A stretch of DNA of 64,000 bases, taken from the NCBI RefSeq assembly GCF_020594515.1, contig NZ_JAJCTH010000020.1:1-64000 (forward strand), written 5' to 3'. Source of the DNA: Rhodoferax sp. U2-2l. GTDB lineage: Bacteria > Pseudomonadota > Gammaproteobacteria > Burkholderiales > Burkholderiaceae_C. Position 1 is the stretch's first letter. Each line of letters begins with the position of its first letter. The notes under the pieces were generated by a model. The model saw only the letters and a list, made by a program, of their open reading frames with translations. It searched no databases and was not told where the DNA came from. The translations under genes were made by a program, and so were the position numbers. Shown in pieces: positions 12,174 through 22,200 of this stretch.

Positions 12174-12693
12174 CTCGATTCACGGTTACCTGAGTTTCTG
12201 TGGTGCATGAGGTACCCGCTAGGACAGCGTCTATCGGGTAGCCCCTGTTGCCAACCCCGACACAGACAAAAGCCGCTGATGCGTCAGCGGTTTTGATCGT
12301 CGTGTTGGAACCTCCTGCCACATTGGCTTGCCACAACGCATCTTCACCGCACGCACTGGGTAGTCCCGCGTGAACATAGATCGCGCCGTTGCTGACGCAA
12401 AGCACAGCGGCCGGCGCCGCCGTATCTACGCTGCCCTCGGAATTTCTGATGGCAATGGCGCGTGCTTGAGCGTATCCAGCCTCCATTTGAGAGACGCATT
12501 CATTGATGCGCGCGTCATCGACCCAGCCGGAAGTCAGGGGTACACCAGCCATCAAAATGACGGCCATCAGCGCCAAGCCGACCATCAACTCGACCATGGT
12601 GTAGCCGACGCAGCGGCGTGAGGATATAGGCCAAGTTTTGCCCCGGATCGGGGTTGGCCACCCCACCTTGTCAACAAGAGATGTGTTTGACAT
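12142..12693 (-). CDS. fimT: Minor pilin FimT/FimU-like (GspH family)
   Basis: This type IV pilus minor pilin has 183 residues from ATG 12693. A long basic leader ends in RRCVG, then YTMVELMVGLALMAVILMAG with the canonical Glu at +5. The GspH/FimT region follows (QARAIAIRNSEGSV). ATG 12693 was preferred over GTG 12702 because it overlaps the pilE stop as TGATG, a classic coupling arrangement. It is the second gene of the operon. Confidence 0.88.
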   Translation of the reverse strand: MSNTSLVDKVGWPTPIRGKTWPISSRRCVGYTMVELMVGLALMAVILMAGVPLTSGWVDDARINECVSQMEAGYAQARAIAIRNSEGSVDTAAPAAVLCVSNGAIYVHAGLPSACGEDALWQANVAGGSNTTIKTADASAAFVCVGVGNRGYPIDAVLAGTSCTTETQVTVNRGGKSVQKNLF

Positions 12694-13103
12694 CAAATCC
12701 ACAAGGAACCGAAACCACAGTTTGTAGAGGTCCGGTCATTGACGCTGTTGATGGTCAACTCACAGCTTGAGAGGTCGCCTGAGCCTGTTGCCTTGAGTGT
12801 GTAGGTGTTTCCTGAGACGCTTTGGATGATGTAGGTGAAGTTGTTTTGTGCTGGTGCCCAACCGCTAAAACGTGCCTTGGTCGTGCTTGTGTCCGTTGTC
12901 ACCGCAGGATAGGCCAACTGCTGCTGGTAGTGGTTTTCCATCTGCAACACAAGCGCGGCCAGATCGGCTTGCGCCGCGCGGATTTTTTGCTTCCTGACAT
13001 AGCTTGAGTACGATGGCAGTGCAATAGCGGCCAAGATAGCAACAATCGCCAGAACCACCATGATTTCAATGAGCGTAAAACCGCGCGTTTTGTTGTTTTG
13101 CAT
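12693..13103 (-). CDS. pilE: Type IV pilin-like protein PilE
   Basis: This 136-residue pilin has a short leader (MQNNKTRG), then FTLIEIMVVLAIVAILAAIA with Glu at +5, and the typical N-terminal alpha-helix (RAAQADLAALVLQMENHYQQ). A C-terminal Cys pair (SSCELT and STNCGFGS) could form the pilin D-region disulfide. It is the first gene of the minor-pilin operon. In related bacteria this position holds minor pilin PilE rather than the major pilin, and I cannot tell which from sequence alone. No sigma-54 motif was found upstream. Confidence 0.9.
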   Translation of the reverse strand: MQNNKTRGFTLIEIMVVLAIVAILAAIALPSYSSYVRKQKIRAAQADLAALVLQMENHYQQQLAYPAVTTDTSTTKARFSGWAPAQNNFTYIIQSVSGNTYTLKATGSGDLSSCELTINSVNDRTSTNCGFGSLWI

Positions 13104-13728
13104 GAATTTGAACTGTGGCTTTGAAATTTCTACTCTTCAGCTGACCAGCCCTCAGACCATTGGGCGGCTTGATGTTCTGTGACACGACATGGCTTTAGCG
13201 GTCTGCGTCGCTCGCCCAGAACCAGTCTGGCACACCACTGGAAACGTTTTACCGGCGACTTCTGTCGAGGCGCAACGTCTGAGCCATTTGCAGCACGCTC
13301 GCTTTCGATCATTGCCATCCGGTACCATGAATTAGAGACAGTCGGGCGGAACGGGGATTATGCACCCCCGCGTGACAAAGTTGATCACTGCACGAGGCTT
13401 GATAGGTCGTCTGGCTCTTGAAATTGGCTCGCCCGAAAACGGGCATTGGTAGCCGTCGGCAAACGCTGCACACTGGACATCCAATGAGCCTTGAATCGGT
13501 ATCTTTGAGCCGTCACCCGTCACGCTCACCAACTGGAGATGGGTTGGGATGGCGGCCGATTTGGCGGCGCCGAGACTTCGTTTTCTGGGCCTGTGACAGG
13601 TGGAGGCCGCCGCCCCAACCCATTGCCTGCCACCCACGCACGTCGCAGCAACGCCCCAGGCCTATGCCAGCCTGAGAAGCGCCAACAGCACAAAACTCAG
13701 GCCAGCATCAAGCCGTCAACAAACCAAC
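13104..13728. other. 625-bp gap between pilE and purH
   Basis: This region should contain the promoter of the minus-strand pilin operon. I did not find a clear -35/-10 or -24/-12 pair. The only plausible frame is the 101-codon one at 13332-13637 on the minus strand, listed separately. Base composition appears less GC-biased than the flanking housekeeping genes, as in the adjacent pilin genes. Confidence 0.5.
13332..13637 (-). CDS. Unrecognised small open frame upstream of pilE
   Basis: A 101-codon frame with no family I recognise. The first ~30 codons are Arg/Ala-rich and look non-coding. From about residue 30 it reads like a folded, possibly exported segment (LQLVSVTGDGSKIPIQGSLD) with four later Cys residues (VQCAAF, YQCPF, RGCIIP, DCL). 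There is no obvious ribosome-binding site or signal peptide. It could be the tail of a decayed gene. It lies 228 bp before pilE on the same strand. Confidence 0.3.
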   Translation of the reverse strand: MGGRQWVGAAASTCHRPRKRSLGAAKSAAIPTHLQLVSVTGDGSKIPIQGSLDVQCAAFADGYQCPFSGEPISRARRPIKPRAVINFVTRGCIIPVPPDCL

Positions 13729-15327
13729 TCAGTGCCTGAAATGCCGCACGCCGCTAAACACCATGGCCACACCACGTTCGTTGGCTGCGTCGATCACTTC
13801 CTGGTCGCGCATCGAGCCACCGGGTTGGATGATGCAGGTGGCGCCTGCGTCCACCACCACGTCCAGGCCATCGCGGAACGGGAAGAAGGCGTCGCTGGCC
13901 ACAGCCGTGCCCGCCAGGCTCAAACCAGCCGCCTGCGCCTTGATACTGGCGATGCGGGCCGAGTCCAGGCGGCTCATCTGGCCTGCGCCCACACCCATGG
14001 TCATGCCGCCTTTGCAGAAAACGATGGCGTTGCTCTTGACGAACTTGCCGATCTTCCAGGCAAACAGCAGGTCTTGTAACTGCTCGGCGGTCGGTTGCAC
14101 CTTGGTGACCACTTTCAGGTCGGCCAGGGTCAGTTCATGGTTGTCGGCAGTTTGCATCAGCAGACCGGAGCCGACACGTTTGATGTCCATGGCGTTGCGA
14201 CCATTGGCCCAGTCGGTGGCGCCACCGGGCGGCAGCGCGATCTTGAGGATACGCACATTGACCTTGGACTTGAACACAGCGAGTGCCTCGGGCGTGAAGT
14301 CCGGGGCCATCAGCACCTCGATGAACTGCTTCGACATTTGTAGCGCAGCAGCCTCGTCCAGCGTGCAGTTGAGGGCGATGATGCCTCCAAAGGCGGAGGT
14401 CGGGTCGGTCTGAAACGCTTTGCTGTAGGCCTGCAGCGCATCCACCCCCACGGCCACGCCGCAGGGGTTGGCGTGTTTAACGATGACGCAGGCGGCGCCG
14501 TCTTTCGCGGCATCAAAACTCTTGACACATTCCCAGGCGGCGTCGGCATCGGCGATGTTGTTGTAGCTGAGTTCCTTGCCTTGCAGCTGCACCGCAGTGA
14601 CCAGCGAGCCGGGTGCCGGGTACAGGTCGCGGTAAAAGGCGGCGCTTTGGTGCGGGTTTTCGCCGTAACGCAGGTCCTGCAGTTTGATGAAGTTGCTGTT
14701 GGCCTGGGCCGGGAACAGCGCGGGCACCGGGGCAGTCACCGCTTCGTCAAAGGTGATGGCGGACAGGTAGTTGCTGATGGCGGCGTCGTACTGGGCCACG
14801 CGGTTGAAGGCCGCCACGCTCAGCGCAAACTTGGTGGCCAGGGTCAGCTTGCCGTCGGCCTGGAGTTCGGCCAGCACCTGCGGGTATTGCGACGCGTCGG
14901 TCAGGATGCCCACGTCTTTCCAGTTTTTGGCGGCGCTGCGCACCATGGCCGGGCCACCGATGTCGATGTTCTCAATGGCATCTTCGAGCGTGCAACCGGG
15001 TTTTGCCACGGTGGCCTCAAACGGGTAGAGATTGATCACCGCCAGGTCGATGGTGTCGATGGCATAGGCCTTGAGCGCGGCCATGTGTTCGGGCAGATCG
15101 CGACGCGCCAGCAGGCCGCCGTGCACCTTGGGGTGCAGGGTTTTGACACGGCCATCGAGCATCTCGGGGAAACCGGTGACACCAGCCACCTCGGTCACCG
15201 GCAAACCGCTGTCGGCCAACAGCTTGGCGGTGCCGCCGGTGGAGATCAGCTTGATGCCCAGCGCGTGTAAGGCCTGGGCAAATTCGACGATGCCGGTTTT
15301 GTCAGAGACGGAAAGAAGTGCGTTCAT
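13729..15327 (-). CDS. purH: Bifunctional AICAR formyltransferase / IMP cyclohydrolase
   Basis: This enzyme carries out the last two steps of de novo purine synthesis: formylation of AICAR, then ring closure to IMP. It has 532 residues, a normal length. The N-terminal cyclohydrolase domain starts [15 protein letters not shown] and includes [11 protein letters not shown] and [14 protein letters not shown]. The formyltransferase domain follows from about residue 200, with [14 protein letters not shown] and the conserved [11 protein letters not shown]. It ends in a characteristic [13 protein letters not shown] segment. It follows fis on the same strand with an 86-bp gap. Confidence 0.97.
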   Translation of the reverse strand: MNALLSVSDKTGIVEFAQALHALGIKLISTGGTAKLLADSGLPVTEVAGVTGFPEMLDGRVKTLHPKVHGGLLARRDLPEHMAALKAYAIDTIDLAVINLYPFEATVAKPGCTLEDAIENIDIGGPAMVRSAAKNWKDVGILTDASQYPQVLAELQADGKLTLATKFALSVAAFNRVAQYDAAISNYLSAITFDEAVTAPVPALFPAQANSNFIKLQDLRYGENPHQSAAFYRDLYPAPGSLVTAVQLQGKELSYNNIADADAAWECVKSFDAAKDGAACVIVKHANPCGVAVGVDALQAYSKAFQTDPTSAFGGIIALNCTLDEAAALQMSKQFIEVLMAPDFTPEALAVFKSKVNVRILKIALPPGGATDWANGRNAMDIKRVGSGLLMQTADNHELTLADLKVVTKVQPTAEQLQDLLFAWKIGKFVKSNAIVFCKGGMTMGVGAGQMSRLDSARIASIKAQAAGLSLAGTAVASDAFFPFRDGLDVVVDAGATCIIQPGGSMRDQEVIDAANERGVAMVFSGVRHFRH

Positions 15328-15413
15328 GGTGTCGGGGTGGTTGGAAAGGAAAGTGGCCTGGGTCTACAGATAAAAACTGGTTACGACCCTTATCAATAAA
15401 GGGCTGGCAGCTA
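15328..15413. repeat. Possible dispersed small repeat between fis and purH
   Basis: The 86-bp spacer holds CCCTTAT-CAATA-AAGGG followed by CTGGCAGCTATCAA. These words (AGCTATCAA, and an A/T-rich loop flanked by CCC/GGG) recur in related form at about 8536-8578, 22766-22826 and 57500-57530. I associate such elements with Comamonadaceae genomes from general knowledge. No alignment was run. Confidence 0.4.
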
Positions 15414-15650
15414 TCAATCGATGAGCTTGTGCTCGAGCAGTTTCTTGCGCAAGGTGTTGCGGTTCAGACCCAGCCATTGCGCCGCTTTGGATTGGTTGTT
15501 GTCGGCGCGCTGCATCACCACTTCCAGCAAGGGCTTTTCAACCACGCTGATGAGCATGTTGTACATGCCATCGGGCTCGCTATGACCCAGGTCGCTCAGG
15601 TAGCCCTCCACGTTGGTGCGCACACATTCTGCGATGTGCAGGGGTTTCAT
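15414..15650 (-). CDS. fis: Fis-family DNA-binding protein
   Basis: This 78-residue homologue of the nucleoid protein Fis is shorter than the 98-residue enterobacterial form, as usual in Betaproteobacteria. The C-terminal helix-turn-helix is intact (NQSKAAQWLGLNRNTLRKKL). The start overlaps the dusB stop by 4 bp (ATGA). The dus-fis pairing is the classic arrangement in Proteobacteria. It likely acts as a dimer that bends DNA. Confidence 0.93.
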   Translation of the reverse strand: MKPLHIAECVRTNVEGYLSDLGHSEPDGMYNMLISVVEKPLLEVVMQRADNNQSKAAQWLGLNRNTLRKKLLEHKLID

Positions 15651-16687
15651 CGGGTTGTCTCCATGTTCAAGGGGTTGGTGCTGGACACCTGCACCGGCAG
15701 ACGGTCCATGCGCGCATGCAGCGCATCAAAAAAGTAGGCCACGGCGGCCAGTTGCAGGTCGCTGTCGTCCAGCGTGTTCATGTGGGCGCGGAAATCCTCG
15801 CCGTCCGGTAGCGCCTTCACATACCAGCCAATGTGTTTGCGGGCGGTGCGCACGCCCAGGTATTCGCCATACAGCGCGTAGTGGTCCTGCAGGTGGTCCA
15901 GCAGCAAATGCTTGACCTCAGCCACCAGCGGCGGCGCCAGCAAGGTGCCAGTGGCCAAGAAATGCCCGATCTCGCGAAAGATCCACGGCCGACCTTGCGC
16001 CGCGCGGCCAATCATCAGCGCGTCGGCGCCGGTGGCGTCCAGCACCGCGCGCGCCTTGTGCGGGCTGTCAATGTCTCCATTGGCCACCACCGGCACACGC
16101 ACCGCCGCCTTCACCGCGGCAATGGTGTCGTATTCGGCCTGGCCTTTGTAACCCTGCTCGCGGGTGCGACCGTGCACGGTGAGCATCTGCACCCCGGCCG
16201 ATTCGGCGGCGCGGGCAATCTGCACCGCGTTTTTGTGCGACTCGCTCCAGCCGGTGCGCATCTTGAGGGTGACCGGCACGCCGTGGGGGGCACAGGCCTG
16301 CACCACCGCCTCGACAATCTGCAGCGCCAGCGCTTCGTCTTGCATCAGCGCCGAGCCGGCCCACTTGTTGCACACTTTGCGCGCCGGGCAGCCCATGTTG
16401 ATGTCGATCACCTGCGCGCCGTGGTCGATGTTGAAACGGGCGGCGTCGGCCATCATGGGCGCGTCGGTGCCGGCGATTTGCACCGCAATCACACCCGATT
16501 CGCCAGCGTGGTCGACGCGCCGGACGGTTTTGCTGGAATTCTGCAGATCAGGCCGGCTGGTCACCATCTCGCTGACCGCATACCCTGCGCCCAGGCGTTT
16601 GCACAGCTGACGAAACGGGCGGTCTGTCACACCGGCCATGGGCGCCACAAAATAGGCGTTGGGCAACAAATAAGGGCCGATGTTCAT
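15647..16687 (-). CDS. dusB: tRNA-dihydrouridine synthase DusB
   Basis: This 346-residue FMN enzyme reduces uridines in the D-loop of tRNA. Family motifs are present: the FMN-site start FVAPMAGVTDRPFRQLC, the catalytic-Cys loop DINMGCPARKVCNKWAGSAL, and VHGRTREQGYKGQAEYD. NGDIDSPHKA and DALMIGRAAQGRPW complete the barrel. It is translationally coupled to fis downstream. Confidence 0.95.
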   Translation of the reverse strand: MNIGPYLLPNAYFVAPMAGVTDRPFRQLCKRLGAGYAVSEMVTSRPDLQNSSKTVRRVDHAGESGVIAVQIAGTDAPMMADAARFNIDHGAQVIDINMGCPARKVCNKWAGSALMQDEALALQIVEAVVQACAPHGVPVTLKMRTGWSESHKNAVQIARAAESAGVQMLTVHGRTREQGYKGQAEYDTIAAVKAAVRVPVVANGDIDSPHKARAVLDATGADALMIGRAAQGRPWIFREIGHFLATGTLLAPPLVAEVKHLLLDHLQDHYALYGEYLGVRTARKHIGWYVKALPDGEDFRAHMNTLDDSDLQLAAVAYFFDALHARMDRLPVQVSSTNPLNMETTR

Positions 16688-16897
16688 GCAGGAGGAAGGA
16701 AAAGTACCGTGGAATCAAAGCGTTTTGCCGACGCACTTCACTGACCGGCGCAGGCGGGCAAGGGATATGGGTCGGGATGGAGGGGCATTCTAGCTGCTCA
16801 AAAAAGCGGCACCGCGGTCCGCCTCGTCGCGCACCCATCGTCTGGTCTGTCCTCACGGACTTTGGGGACGGGTGGGCATTCCTATACTCTCGCACCC

Positions 16898-17368
16898 ATG
16901 GATGTCTGGCTTGACCCTCTTCTTAGTTGGCTGGCCCTGCCAAAATTCGGCTTGAGCAGCCTGTTTGTGGTGTCGTTCGTGTCGGCCACGCTGCTGCCCA
17001 TGGGGTCCGAACCAGCGGTGTTTGGCCTGATCAAGCTCAGCCCACACCTGTTTTGGCCGGCCGTGGGGGTGGCCACGGTGGGCAACACGCTGGGCGGCGC
17101 CGTCACTTGGTGGATGGGGCTGGCGTCACACAAAGTGGTTGACCGCTACCAGCACTCGCCGCATCACCTGCGGGCGCTGGTCTGGCTGGAAAAGCTGGGC
17201 CCCAAAGCCTGTCTGCTGGCCTGGCTGCCGGTGGTGGGTGACCCGCTGTGCGGGGTGGCGGGCTGGCTCAAACTGCCGTTCTGGCCCTGCCTGGCCTACA
17301 TGGCGATCGGCAAGTTCGCCCGTTACCTGACGATGACCGCTGCGCTGCTGGGGATGTTTGGCGGCTGA
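16898..17368 (+). CDS. YqaA-family small membrane protein (DedA/SNARE-associated relative)
   Basis: A 156-residue membrane protein with several hydrophobic segments. It carries the family signatures ATLLPMGSEPAVFGLI near the N-terminus, VATVGNTLGGAVTWWMGL, and LAWLPVVGDPLCGVAGWLKL. The function of the YqaA family is not established. The start at 16898 was chosen over 16862 because the family begins with this hydrophobic segment. A -10-like TATACT at 16883-16888 ends 9 bases before the ATG and no Shine-Dalgarno is seen, so the mRNA may be leaderless. Its stop abuts the convergent cobA stop (TGATCA). Confidence 0.85.
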   Translation: MDVWLDPLLSWLALPKFGLSSLFVVSFVSATLLPMGSEPAVFGLIKLSPHLFWPAVGVATVGNTLGGAVTWWMGLASHKVVDRYQHSPHHLRALVWLEKLGPKACLLAWLPVVGDPLCGVAGWLKLPFWPCLAYMAIGKFARYLTMTAALLGMFGG

Positions 17369-18256
17369 TCAGGCCCGGCGTGCGGCTAACGCACTTCCAG
17401 GCTGCTGCGCCTGCTCTGACTTCTGCAGCGACAGCAAGCCCTGCATCACATCGCCCACCACCATCACGCTGGGGCTGGCAAGCTGTTCACGCTCGATGGT
17501 GCTGCAGAGTTGGTCCAGCGTGCACACGGCATGGCGCTGGCTGGGCAGGCTGACGTTCTGGATGATGGCGACCGGGGTGTGCGGGCCCAGGCCTTGCAAA
17601 AGCGCCTGCTGGATGGCACGGGCGCCACGCACGCCCATGTAGATCACCAGCGTCAGGCGGGCCACCTGGGCGGTGTGGGCCAGCAGGGCAAAGTCGGTGC
17701 CGCTGCTGCCGGGTTTGGCGTGGCCAGTGACAAACACCACGCCGTGGGCGTGGTCGCGGTGGGTCAGCGGCACCCCCAATGAGGTGGCGCCCGCCAGTCC
17801 GGCGGTGATGCCGTTGAGCACCTCGACCGCGACGCCTGCGGCTTGCAGGTGTTCCACTTCTTCACCGCCGCGGCCAAACACAAATGGGTCGCCGCCTTTG
17901 AGGCGCACCACGTGTTCGCCCTCAGCCACGGCCATCAGGATGAGTTTGTCGATGAAGGCTTGCGGGGTGGATTGGCAGCCACCGCGTTTGCCCACGCGCA
18001 CGATGCGGGCGCTCTTGGGTGCCAACGCCACCACCGCGTCGCTGACCAGGTCGTCCACCAGCAGCACGGTGGCGCCCTGGATGGCTTTGACGGCCTTGAC
18101 GGTGAGCAGCTCGGGGTCACCCGGGCCGGCGCCAACCAGGGTGCAGCGGCCGGGATGGGCCGCAGATGTCGGCCATGCAGCAGCCCCAGGCGAAGGGGTG
18201 GACGCCGCCGCGCGGTGGGCTGCACGGTTGACGATGCTGAGGGTGGTTGGCTTCAT
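17369..18256 (-). CDS. cobA: Uroporphyrinogen-III C-methyltransferase (siroheme synthesis)
   Basis: This 295-residue SAM-dependent enzyme methylates uroporphyrinogen III to precorrin-2, the precursor of siroheme used by NirB. Signatures are TLVGAGPGDPELLTVKAVKA, the VRLKGGDPFVFGRGGEE loop, and GVPLTHRDHAHGV. The open frame continues upstream only by reading across ybiB, so I chose ATG 18256. That start overlaps the ybiB stop as ATGA. It is the last gene of the nitrate assimilation cluster, which fits its role. No oxidase/ferrochelatase (CysG N-terminal) domain is attached. Confidence 0.93.
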   Translation of the reverse strand: MKPTTLSIVNRAAHRAAASTPSPGAAAWPTSAAHPGRCTLVGAGPGDPELLTVKAVKAIQGATVLLVDDLVSDAVVALAPKSARIVRVGKRGGCQSTPQAFIDKLILMAVAEGEHVVRLKGGDPFVFGRGGEEVEHLQAAGVAVEVLNGITAGLAGATSLGVPLTHRDHAHGVVFVTGHAKPGSSGTDFALLAHTAQVARLTLVIYMGVRGARAIQQALLQGLGPHTPVAIIQNVSLPSQRHAVCTLDQLCSTIEREQLASPSVMVVGDVMQGLLSLQKSEQAQQPGSALAARRA

Positions 18257-19167
18257 GAGGGTGTCCGCAGGGTGTGGCAGAGCTGCACGATGTGGCGCAC
18301 TTGCCGGGTGATCGGTTCTGGCACGGGTTGTTGCCCGGCCAGCACGGCTTGAATCCATAACGCGGTGGTGGGGGCGTCGGGTGCGGGCAAGCTCGGCAGT
18401 GCGGCCAGCGCACCGGCCTGCACGTCTTCGACCTGACGGGCATGACCCTGGTGCAGGGCGGTCATCGCCGGGGTGCGGCGCGCATCGGCGACCGGCTCGC
18501 CCTCGGTGCCGCGCAGCAGCAAGGCGTTGGCCTGGGTCAGTTCCAGCGTGGCGGCCATCGACACCGCATATTCGGGGTGGGTGTAGCTGCCCACCACCAC
18601 GGCAGGATGGGTGCAGGGGTTCAGCAGTTTGACCAGGCTGTGGGCGCTGTTGCGCAGGCCCACCACTTGGCGCACATCCAGCAGGCGCTGCAGGCCCGGG
18701 CACAGCAGCGCGGTTGGTACCCACTGCACGCTGCCAGGTACGGTGTTGCCGATTGCGGTCTGCGCTGCGATGCCCAAGGCTTCCAGCACGCTTTGGGCTG
18801 AAACGCGACCGGCTTCGGTGCTGCAACCATGCACCACCACCGCCAGGCCCTCGCGCGCCAGCAGCAAGGCCAGCAACGGGGTCAGCACCGGCAGCTTGCG
18901 TGCGCCGTTGTAGCTGGGCAGCACCACGGTGGGGCCCGCAGCATTGGGAATTTTGTGCAGCCGGGTGTCCAGCGCGTCCAGAAACCCGGCCATCTCCACT
19001 GGCGTTTCGCCCTTGATGCGCATGGCGATGACAAAGGCACCCAGCTCCAGGTCCGTCACCGCGCCGTCCAGTACCTGACCCATCAGGTCCGCGGCCTGGG
19101 CGCGGTTCAGCGAACGCGCGCCGTCCCTGCCGCGGCCAATGTCCTTGATGTAATTTTTGATGCTCAT
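18253..19167 (-). CDS. ybiB: YbiB / TrpD2-family glycosyltransferase-fold protein
   Basis: A 304-residue relative of anthranilate phosphoribosyltransferase. The N-terminal helical domain (YIKDIGRGRDGARSLNRAQA, ELGAFVIAMRIKGET) and the second domain (LPSYNGARKLPVLTPLLALL, VVHGCSTE) match the TrpD2 fold. TrpD2 (E. coli YbiB) is known to bind nucleic acid without sequence specificity and lacks TrpD activity. ATG 19167 was chosen because the family starts at MSIKNYIKDIG. The gene sits between nasA and cobA and is probably cotranscribed with them. Its role in nitrate assimilation is unknown. Confidence 0.87.
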   Translation of the reverse strand: MSIKNYIKDIGRGRDGARSLNRAQAADLMGQVLDGAVTDLELGAFVIAMRIKGETPVEMAGFLDALDTRLHKIPNAAGPTVVLPSYNGARKLPVLTPLLALLLAREGLAVVVHGCSTEAGRVSAQSVLEALGIAAQTAIGNTVPGSVQWVPTALLCPGLQRLLDVRQVVGLRNSAHSLVKLLNPCTHPAVVVGSYTHPEYAVSMAATLELTQANALLLRGTEGEPVADARRTPAMTALHQGHARQVEDVQAGALAALPSLPAPDAPTTALWIQAVLAGQQPVPEPITRQVRHIVQLCHTLRTPS

Positions 19168-19202
19168 GGGCGCGATTGTCCGGGACGGTTGATAACCATA
19201 CG

Positions 19203-22200
19203 TTATGAGTTTATGGGCGCGCGCGGCGACGCCTGCCGCATCAGGCGCTGCAACTGCGGCACACAAGAGCCGCAATTGGTGCCGCATTTGAGCGCGGACT
19301 GCAACGCCGACAACCGGTCTGGCGGCGCGGCATCACAGGTGCGCAGAAAGCGGTCAATGGCCACGTCGGTCACGTTGAAGCAGGTGCAGACCTGATGCCC
19401 GTTGGCGGCCACCGGCACCGGCGGCACGCGCCCCGGCGCCAGCAGCGCCTGGCCAAATTGCTGCGTCGGCAAGCTGTCTTTGAGCAGCGTGCTGATCCAG
19501 GCCTCGGCGCCGGTGTCGCCCGCCAGCATGAAGCCCTGCAGCAGCGTCTGTGCGCCGTCATGGTGCAGGTTCAGGGCGCGGCGCTGGCCACGCTTGGTGT
19601 CGCAGTAGCGCAAGATATCGACGCCATCCAGACCCAGCGCCGCCTCCACTTGGCATAACAAGCCTTCGCCCGGCGATGTGGCGTGGGCAGCGCGAAACAA
19701 CACACCGGTGCGTTCACGCCCAAACGGCACGCAGGTGGCAAAGGCCAGTTGCGGCATCAGCGCCACCAGCTTTTGGCGGGCGGTGTGGGCGGATTCAGGT
19801 GGCAACCAGGCCAGCGCCAGCAGCGTCCAGGGCAGGTCAAGCTTGTCCACCTTGACAGCGGCGTGTTTGAACTCGGGCTGTTTGGAACTGGGGCAACAGG
19901 CCGAGCTGGTGAGCGCATTGACCCCGGCCAGCGGCTGGCCGTCGGTGCCTTGCCCGCTCAGCACCTCGCTACCCCAGTGCATGGCCATGAAAACCTGTGT
20001 CGGCGCGAGTTCGTCACTGGCCTGCACCGGCACCAGCAGGCTGCCGCGTTGGCTGGCGACGCGCACCAGATCGCCGTCCGCCAGACTTTTGCGGGCCATA
20101 TCCTGCGGGTGCATTTGCAACACGGGTTCGGGCACATGGCCAAACAGGCGGCCCAACGTGCCGGTGCGGCTCATGCCGTGCCACTGGTCGCGCAGGCGCC
20201 CGGTGTTGAGCGAAAACGGGTAGGCGGCGACGCGGGCCTCGGCCAGCGGCTGCCAGGCCACGGCGGCAAAACGCGCCCGGCCGTCGGGGGTGGGAAAGAC
20301 ACCGTCTTCGTAGAGCCGGGCCTGGCCGAGGTTTGGGTAGCCCGACGCTGGTGCCACCGTTGCGCCTGCGGCTGTGGCAGTGCGCACGTCGAGGGGCTCC
20401 GCGCCTCTGACCGGATGGGGACTTGGCAACGTGGATAGCCTGACTTGGCGCGCGACCGTCTGATCCGTACACGGCCATTGCTGCGGGCCGTGGCTGTCGA
20501 GCAGCGCGTAACTCAGGCCGGTGATGTCCAGGTCGCGGCCCCGGGTGCTTTCGCGGTGCTCTTGCCAGATTTGTTCGGCGCTGCGGTACGGAAACAGCGT
20601 GGGCTGGCCAGGGCGCAACGCCGCTTCGAGCCGCTGGCCGATCTGCTGGGCGATACGCCAGTCAGGCCGTGGGCCGTCGTTCGGCAAATTCGGGTGCACC
20701 GGAGCGGGCACGGCGGCGCGCATGCGACTGATGCGGCGCTCAGAATTGGTGACGGTACCGTCTTTTTCACCCCAGGTGGTGGCGGGCAGCAGCAGGTCGG
20801 CGTAGTCGCAGGTGGCGGTGGTGGCAAACGCTTCCTGGACGATGACAAATTCAGCCCGCTGCAAGGCGCGGCGCACGGTGGTCTGGTCGGGCAGGCTTTG
20901 CGCGGGGTTGGTGCAGACGATCCACAGCGCTTTCACCTCGCCGTCTGCCGCCGCCTGGAGCATCTCGATGGCGGTGCGTCCGGGTTTTTCGGGCACGCTG
21001 GGCACGCCCCACAGCGCAGCGACTTCGGCGCGGTGGACCGGGTTGGCCAGGTCGCGGTGGGCGCTGAGCAAATTGGCCAGGCCGCCCACTTCGCGCCCGC
21101 CCATGGCGTTAGGCTGGCCGGTCAGGCTGAACGGGCCGGCGCCCACCCGGCCGATTTGCCCGGTGGCCAGGTGCAGATTGATGAGCGCGGCGTTTTTGGC
21201 GCTGCCGCTGCTGCTCTGGTTCAGGCCCTGGCAGTACAGGCTAAGCGTGGGGGTGCGCGCGCGGCCATCGCGCCCGGTGAAGAACGTGCCACGTGGCACG
21301 CTGTCGGCTGCTTCACCCACCACCGCCCCGGTAGCGTCGCCTGCCGCAGCCGCCAGACTCGTCACATCCAGCCCGGCGAGCCAGCGCGCGGCAGTCAGTA
21401 AATCGGCTTTGGGCAAACCGCACAAGACCGACACGTGCTCAGGCGTGAACTCGCGCACGGCGGCTTTGAGCGCCTCAAAACCGCTGGTGTGTGCTGCGAT
21501 ATACGCCGCGTCGACCCAGCCCTCCCACAACATGATGTGCAACAGGCCGTGAAACAAGGCGATGTCGGTGCCGGGCAACAACGGCAGGTGCAGGTCGGCC
21601 TGGGCCGCGGTGTCGGTGCGCCGCGGGTCGGCCACGATGATTTTCATGGCCGGGTTGGCGGCCTTGGCGTCTTCAATGCGGCGGAACAGGATCGGGTGCG
21701 CCCAGGCGGTGTTGCTGCCGGCAAGAAACAGCGTTTGCGCGTGCCCGATGTCGTCGTAACAGGCTGGTGGCGCATCGGCGCCCAGCGTCATCTTGTAGCC
21801 CGCCACCGCACTGCTCATGCACAGCCGAGAGTTGGTGTCGATCTGGTTGGTGCCCAGCAGGCCTTTGACCAGTTTGTTGAACAGGTAATAGTCTTCGGTG
21901 AGCAACTGGCCGCTGACGTACACGCCCAGCGCGTCGGCGCCATGCTGCTGCACGATGCTGCTCAGACGCTCGGTGGCATGATCCAGCGCCTTGGCCCAAC
22001 TGACCGGCTGGGGCGCCGCACCTCGGCTGGCACGGATTTGCGGCATGAGCAGCCGGGTCTGGCGCGCCAACTCAGGGGCGGCGGTGTGGGCCAGCGTGGC
22101 GCCTTTGGTGCACAGGCGGCCCAAGTTGGCCGGGTGGTCCGGGTCGCCGCGCACACCGGTGATCTGCGTGCCCTCCGACTGGATGATGACCCCGCAGCCG

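Noticed and set aside
13130..13318. 62-codon minus-strand frame between pilE and the 13332 frame
   Set aside because: No ribosome-binding site, no domain and a composition like antisense noise.
13104..13340. Sigma-54 promoter upstream of pilE, expected if PilR controlled it
   Set aside because: No TGGCAC-N5-TTGC or close variant was found on the minus strand of this interval.
17369..18826. A 485-codon version of cobA starting at 18826
   Set aside because: The first 190 codons overlap ybiB in another frame and are Arg/Pro-rich without family similarity. ATG 18256 matches the enzyme.
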